From Burkholderiales bacterium (GTDB lineage: Bacteria; Pseudomonadota; Gammaproteobacteria; Burkholderiales; JAEUOS01), in contig CANGUJ010000007.1 in assembly GCA_947456845.1 (NCBI GenBank), forward strand, positions 1-26,783: DNA of 26,783 nucleotides, in the 5' to 3' direction. This document shows, in pieces, positions 24,251 to 26,783 of the stretch; within the stretch, counting starts at the first letter, position 1; every line of letters starts with the position of its first letter. Below the pieces are notes generated by a model. It was not told the origin of the DNA, did not search any database, and worked only from the letters and a program-made list of their open reading frames with translations. The position numbers and the translations under genes were made by a program.

Positions 24251-24264
24251 CCGGCATATGCCGG
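24251..24264. other. Perfect 14-bp palindrome
   Basis: CCGGCATATGCCGG is a perfect palindrome in the noncoding gap between the HDOD and oxidoreductase genes, 46 bases past the oxidoreductase stop on its strand. It could be an operator or part of a transcript-end hairpin. No T-run follows on either strand. Confidence 0.3.
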
Positions 24265-24309
24265 CGGCGGCCGGGTCGGTCCCGGGTTTCCAAGCGATCC
24301 GGCGGCGTC

Positions 24310-25344
24310 TCATGGCGCGGCGCCGATGGCGACGACCACCTTGCCCCGGGCCTCGCGCTCGCGGATCAGGCGCATGGCCTCGCGATGGTCATCCAGCGGG
24401 ACGATGTGGGAGACGTGCGGCTTCAGGGCGCCGGCGGCGGTCCAGTCGTACAGGTCGCGCATCATGCCGCGCATCTGCGCCTCGTAGCGGGCGCGTGCGT
24501 CGCTCGGGCCCCATCCGTAGTACAAACCCATGTTGTGTCCGAGCACGGCGATGTTTTTCACCAGCAACAGGTTGGCAGGCGCCTGCGGAATGCGTCCGCC
24601 GGCGAAACCCACGCTGACCAGACGCCCGAAGGGCCGCAATGTGCGGATGATGGCGTCGAAGGCGTCGCCGCCCACCATGTCGATGGCCACATCCACGCCG
24701 CGCCCGTCGGTCGCCGCCATCACTTCGTCGCGCAGGTGCGCATAACCGACGGCGACGTGCGCGCCGTGCGCGACGGCGAAGGCCTGCTTGTCCGGCGTAC
24801 TCGCCACAGCGATGACACGCGCCCCCAGGTGGCGTGCGAGTTCCACCGCCGCCACGCCGACCGCACCCGCCGCGCCCGTGACCAGCACCGTATCGCCGGC
24901 CGCTACGCGGGCGCGCCAGCACAGTGCGCCATAAGCGGTGCCGTAGGCGTTGGGCAAGTGGATGGCGGGGATCAGGTCAAGTTTTGTACCGTGTTCGCGG
25001 GGCAGGGGATAAACGGTTTCCGCGCGCATGACCACCTGCTCGGCCAGCCCGCCCCAGTCGGGAATGGCCAGCACGCGCTCGCCGGGCCTGACCGAGGTCA
25101 CGTCCGGACCGGTCTCGAGCACCGTACCGGCCACCTCGGTGCCGGGCGTGAAGGGCATCGGATAGGCGCGCTGGTACTTGCCGGCGACCTGCAGGCTCAT
25201 GGCGAAGCTCACGCTGGCGTAGGCGACGGCGATGCGCACGCCGTTCGGCACCATGGGCGGCGGCGCGATGTCCTCGATGCTCAGTTCGTTCCAGTCGCAT
25301 GGCTGATGACACACGAGTGCGCGCATCGCGGTCATGCCCGGCAT
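24310..25344 (-). CDS. NADPH:quinone oxidoreductase-like MDR-family enzyme
   Basis: The 344-residue protein is a zinc-independent medium-chain dehydrogenase/reductase of the quinone oxidoreductase type. Seen: N-terminal GroES-like domain with FTPGTEVAGTVLETGPDV and GERVLAI, and a Rossmann domain with VLVTGAAGAVGVAAVELARHLGARVIAVAST for the NADPH pyrophosphate. Structural and catalytic zinc cysteines of alcohol dehydrogenases are absent. ATGs at 25344, 25335 and 25326 are all in frame; the last would give the common MRALVC start, and none has a strong ribosome binding site. The likely role is reduction of quinones or enone compounds; the substrate is unknown. It follows the cupin gene on the same strand after 94 bases. 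Confidence 0.9.
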   Translation of the reverse strand: MPGMTAMRALVCHQPCDWNELSIEDIAPPPMVPNGVRIAVAYASVSFAMSLQVAGKYQRAYPMPFTPGTEVAGTVLETGPDVTSVRPGERVLAIPDWGGLAEQVVMRAETVYPLPREHGTKLDLIPAIHLPNAYGTAYGALCWRARVAAGDTVLVTGAAGAVGVAAVELARHLGARVIAVASTPDKQAFAVAHGAHVAVGYAHLRDEVMAATDGRGVDVAIDMVGGDAFDAIIRTLRPFGRLVSVGFAGGRIPQAPANLLLVKNIAVLGHNMGLYYGWGPSDARARYEAQMRGMMRDLYDWTAAGALKPHVSHIVPLDDHREAMRLIREREARGKVVVAIGAAP

Positions 25345-25380
25345 GTTGGAGCGGCACCGGCTTTCAAGAGCATGAAGCGC

Positions 25381-25397
25381 GCGGCCGTAGCGGCCGC
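25381..25397. other. GC-rich inverted repeat downstream of the cupin gene
   Basis: GCGGCCG-TAG-CGGCCGC forms a 7-bp stem with a 3-base loop, 42 bases past the cupin stop on its strand. It lacks a T-run. It may end or stabilise the pirin-cupin transcript, or be incidental in such GC-rich DNA. Confidence 0.25.
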
Positions 25398-25438
25398 CGT
25401 TGCGGCGGGCACGCGTTCATCGCCTCCGGACGGCGGGG

Positions 25439-25831
25439 TCACAATGCCGGATCCTTGACAAACAGGGTCTGCAGCGGTGTCGGGCCGTCCTGGCGGCTCC
25501 AGTGGCCGTGAACCGCCGGGTCGAAGGCGGCGCCGGCCGGCAGGGTATCGGCCGAATAGAAATGCTCACCGGGACCGAACGAGCGGGTGCTGCCGTCCTG
25601 CAACCCGATCTCCATGCGCCCGACGAGGATGAATACCCATTGCGGTGTAGGGGTGCAGTGGAACTGGCTGCGAAAGCCGACCGGGCTCATGCGCAGCTGA
25701 TAGCCGGCGCCGGGGAAGACCTGCGACAGCATCGCCTGCGCGGACCCTTCGCCGAGCGGTATCTGCTCCTCGCGGAAGCGGGCTCGTCCGTCGGCGCCGG
25801 TGAACAGGATGACCTTGGTGAATGCGTGCAT
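25439..25831 (-). CDS. Small cupin-domain protein
   Basis: The 130-residue protein has a single predicted beta-barrel cupin. The central part QFHCTPTPQWVFILVGRMEIGLQDGSTRSFGPGEHFYSAD (in segments around residues 56-95) corresponds to the two cupin motifs, with His58 as a possible metal ligand and the PGEHFYSADTLP second motif. The second motif's His/His pattern is incomplete, so metal binding is uncertain. It starts 17 bases after the pirin stop on the same strand, with AAAGG upstream of the ATG, indicating a two-gene operon with the pirin gene. The substrate, if any, is unknown. Confidence 0.8.
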   Translation of the reverse strand: MHAFTKVILFTGADGRARFREEQIPLGEGSAQAMLSQVFPGAGYQLRMSPVGFRSQFHCTPTPQWVFILVGRMEIGLQDGSTRSFGPGEHFYSADTLPAGAAFDPAVHGHWSRQDGPTPLQTLFVKDPAL

Positions 25832-25848
25832 GAGGCGGCCTTTCTAGA

Positions 25849-26703
25849 CTAAAAGCGGCCGGCCTGGAAGTCGCTGATCGCCTGGCGGATTTCGTCGTGT
25901 GTGTTCATCACGAACGGGCCATACTGGACGATCGGCTCGTTGAGCGGGCGACCGGCTACAAGAATGAAGCGCCCGGGCGCCGCGCCGGCGGACGCCAGCA
26001 CACGGGTGCCCGCGGCGAGCACTGCAAGGCGGTTTTTGCCGATCGGGGTCGCAGGCTCGCCGAAACCGACCTCGCCTTCGAACACGTACGCGAAGGCGGT
26101 GTGTCCCGCAGGAATCGCGTGGGTGAAGCGGCTGCCCGCGGGCAGCAAGACGTCCAGGTAGGTCGGATCCGTGGCCACTGCGCGCACCGGCCCGGTGGCG
26201 CTGTCGACGCGACCCGCGAGCACCCTGACGGTGGCGCCGCCGCTGTCGGTGACCACCGGCACGTCGTGGGCCGGAATGTCCTGGTAGCGCGGAGCGCACA
26301 TCTTGTCGGCGGCGGGCAGGTTGACCCATAGCTGGAAACCGGCCATGCGGCCTGATTCCTGCAGCGGCATCTCGGAATGCACGATGCCGCGGCCGGCGGT
26401 CATCCATTGCACGCTGCCCGGGCCGAGGTCGCCGGCATTGCCCTTGTTGTCCTTGTGCCGCATGCGCCCGGCCAGCATGTAGGTGACAGTCTCGAATCCG
26501 CGGTGCGGGTGGTCGGGAAAGCCGGCGATGTAGTCACCCGGCGTTTCGCTGCCGAAGGCGTCGAGCATGAGGAAGGGGTCGAGGTTCTGCAGTTGGGGCT
26601 GGCCGATCACCCGCAGCATCCTGACACCGGCCCCGTCGCTGGTGGGCATGCCTTGCACGGTGCGGACGACATGGCGGGCGCGGTTGTCGATGCTGGCGTT
26701 CAT
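25849..26703 (-). CDS. Pirin-family protein
   Basis: The 284-residue bicupin belongs to the pirin family, iron-binding proteins some of which have quercetin 2,3-dioxygenase activity. Seen: FGSETPGDYIAGFPDHPHRGFETVTYMLAGRMRHKDNKGN (in segments), MTAGRGIVHSEMP with the metal-ligand histidines, and FQLWVNLP; the C-terminal pirin_C domain ends with QYGPFVMNTHDEIRQAISDFQAGRF (segments). ATG 26703 is chosen because conserved sequence begins soon after; the open frame continues upstream to 26772 without homology. The final residues are the usual pirin ending. It precedes and probably is cotranscribed with the cupin gene. The physiological substrate is not known. Confidence 0.93.
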   Translation of the reverse strand: MNASIDNRARHVVRTVQGMPTSDGAGVRMLRVIGQPQLQNLDPFLMLDAFGSETPGDYIAGFPDHPHRGFETVTYMLAGRMRHKDNKGNAGDLGPGSVQWMTAGRGIVHSEMPLQESGRMAGFQLWVNLPAADKMCAPRYQDIPAHDVPVVTDSGGATVRVLAGRVDSATGPVRAVATDPTYLDVLLPAGSRFTHAIPAGHTAFAYVFEGEVGFGEPATPIGKNRLAVLAAGTRVLASAGAAPGRFILVAGRPLNEPIVQYGPFVMNTHDEIRQAISDFQAGRF

Positions 26704-26783
26704 GTCGGTCTTGCTTTCATGGGTCGCTGCGCCGGGATGGCGCCAGACCGCATGATATTCAAGCCCGGGCAATCGCGCCGGCG

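Noticed and set aside
25372..25458. 28-codon plus-strand frame resembling a signal peptide (begins MKRAAVAAAVAAG)
   Set aside because: No ribosome binding site, no mature domain, and it overlaps the cupin gene end on the opposite strand.

Overview
The window is GC-rich (roughly two thirds G+C by eye), densely coding and free of rRNA, tRNA, CRISPR or recognisable mobile elements. Gene content and protein style (the archaetidylserine/phosphatidylserine decarboxylase type, divergent ppx/ppk, Dpp-type ABC operon) suggest a betaproteobacterium, most likely Burkholderiales or a close relative. This assignment is an inference from memory of the families, not a search.

Left part (1-9.06 kb): a small Mpo1/DUF962-like membrane protein, a large class III PLP aminotransferase with an N-terminal hydrophobic anchor, and a phosphatidylserine decarboxylase sit together. 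They are followed by divergent exopolyphosphatase (ppx) and polyphosphate kinase (ppk1) genes, then a two-gene operon of a PlcP-type metallophosphoesterase and a GT4 glycosyltransferase. The latter pair matches the phosphate-starvation lipid remodelling module, in which phospholipid headgroups are removed and diacylglycerol is glycosylated. Pho-box-like direct repeats with 11-bp periodicity lie in front of ppx, ppk1 and plcP, so the block reads as a phosphate-starvation (PhoB) locus combining polyphosphate metabolism and membrane lipid exchange.

Centre (9.16-19.2 kb): one ten-gene, tightly coupled + strand operon. It encodes allophanate hydrolase (atzF), a Tat-exported family 5 solute-binding protein, AtzG-, AtzE- and AtzH-like proteins, two Dpp-type permeases, two Dpp-type ATPases and a GntR/FCD regulator. 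A near-perfect 18-bp palindrome centred on TGTATACA lies just before atzF and is the best candidate operator for the regulator. The operon looks like an import and nitrogen-release system for an unidentified ureide-type compound. It resembles the lower cyanuric acid pathway but has no ring-opening cyanuric acid hydrolase and no urea carboxylase in view.

Right part (19.3-26.8 kb): an orphan membrane hybrid-free sensor kinase (dCache-like sensor, HAMP, two PAS, HisKA, HATPase), a tiny zinc-ribbon protein, a DMT-family exporter, an HDOD protein, a zinc-free quinone-oxidoreductase-like MDR enzyme, and a pirin-cupin pair. These look like ordinary accessory housekeeping genes without a shared pathway.
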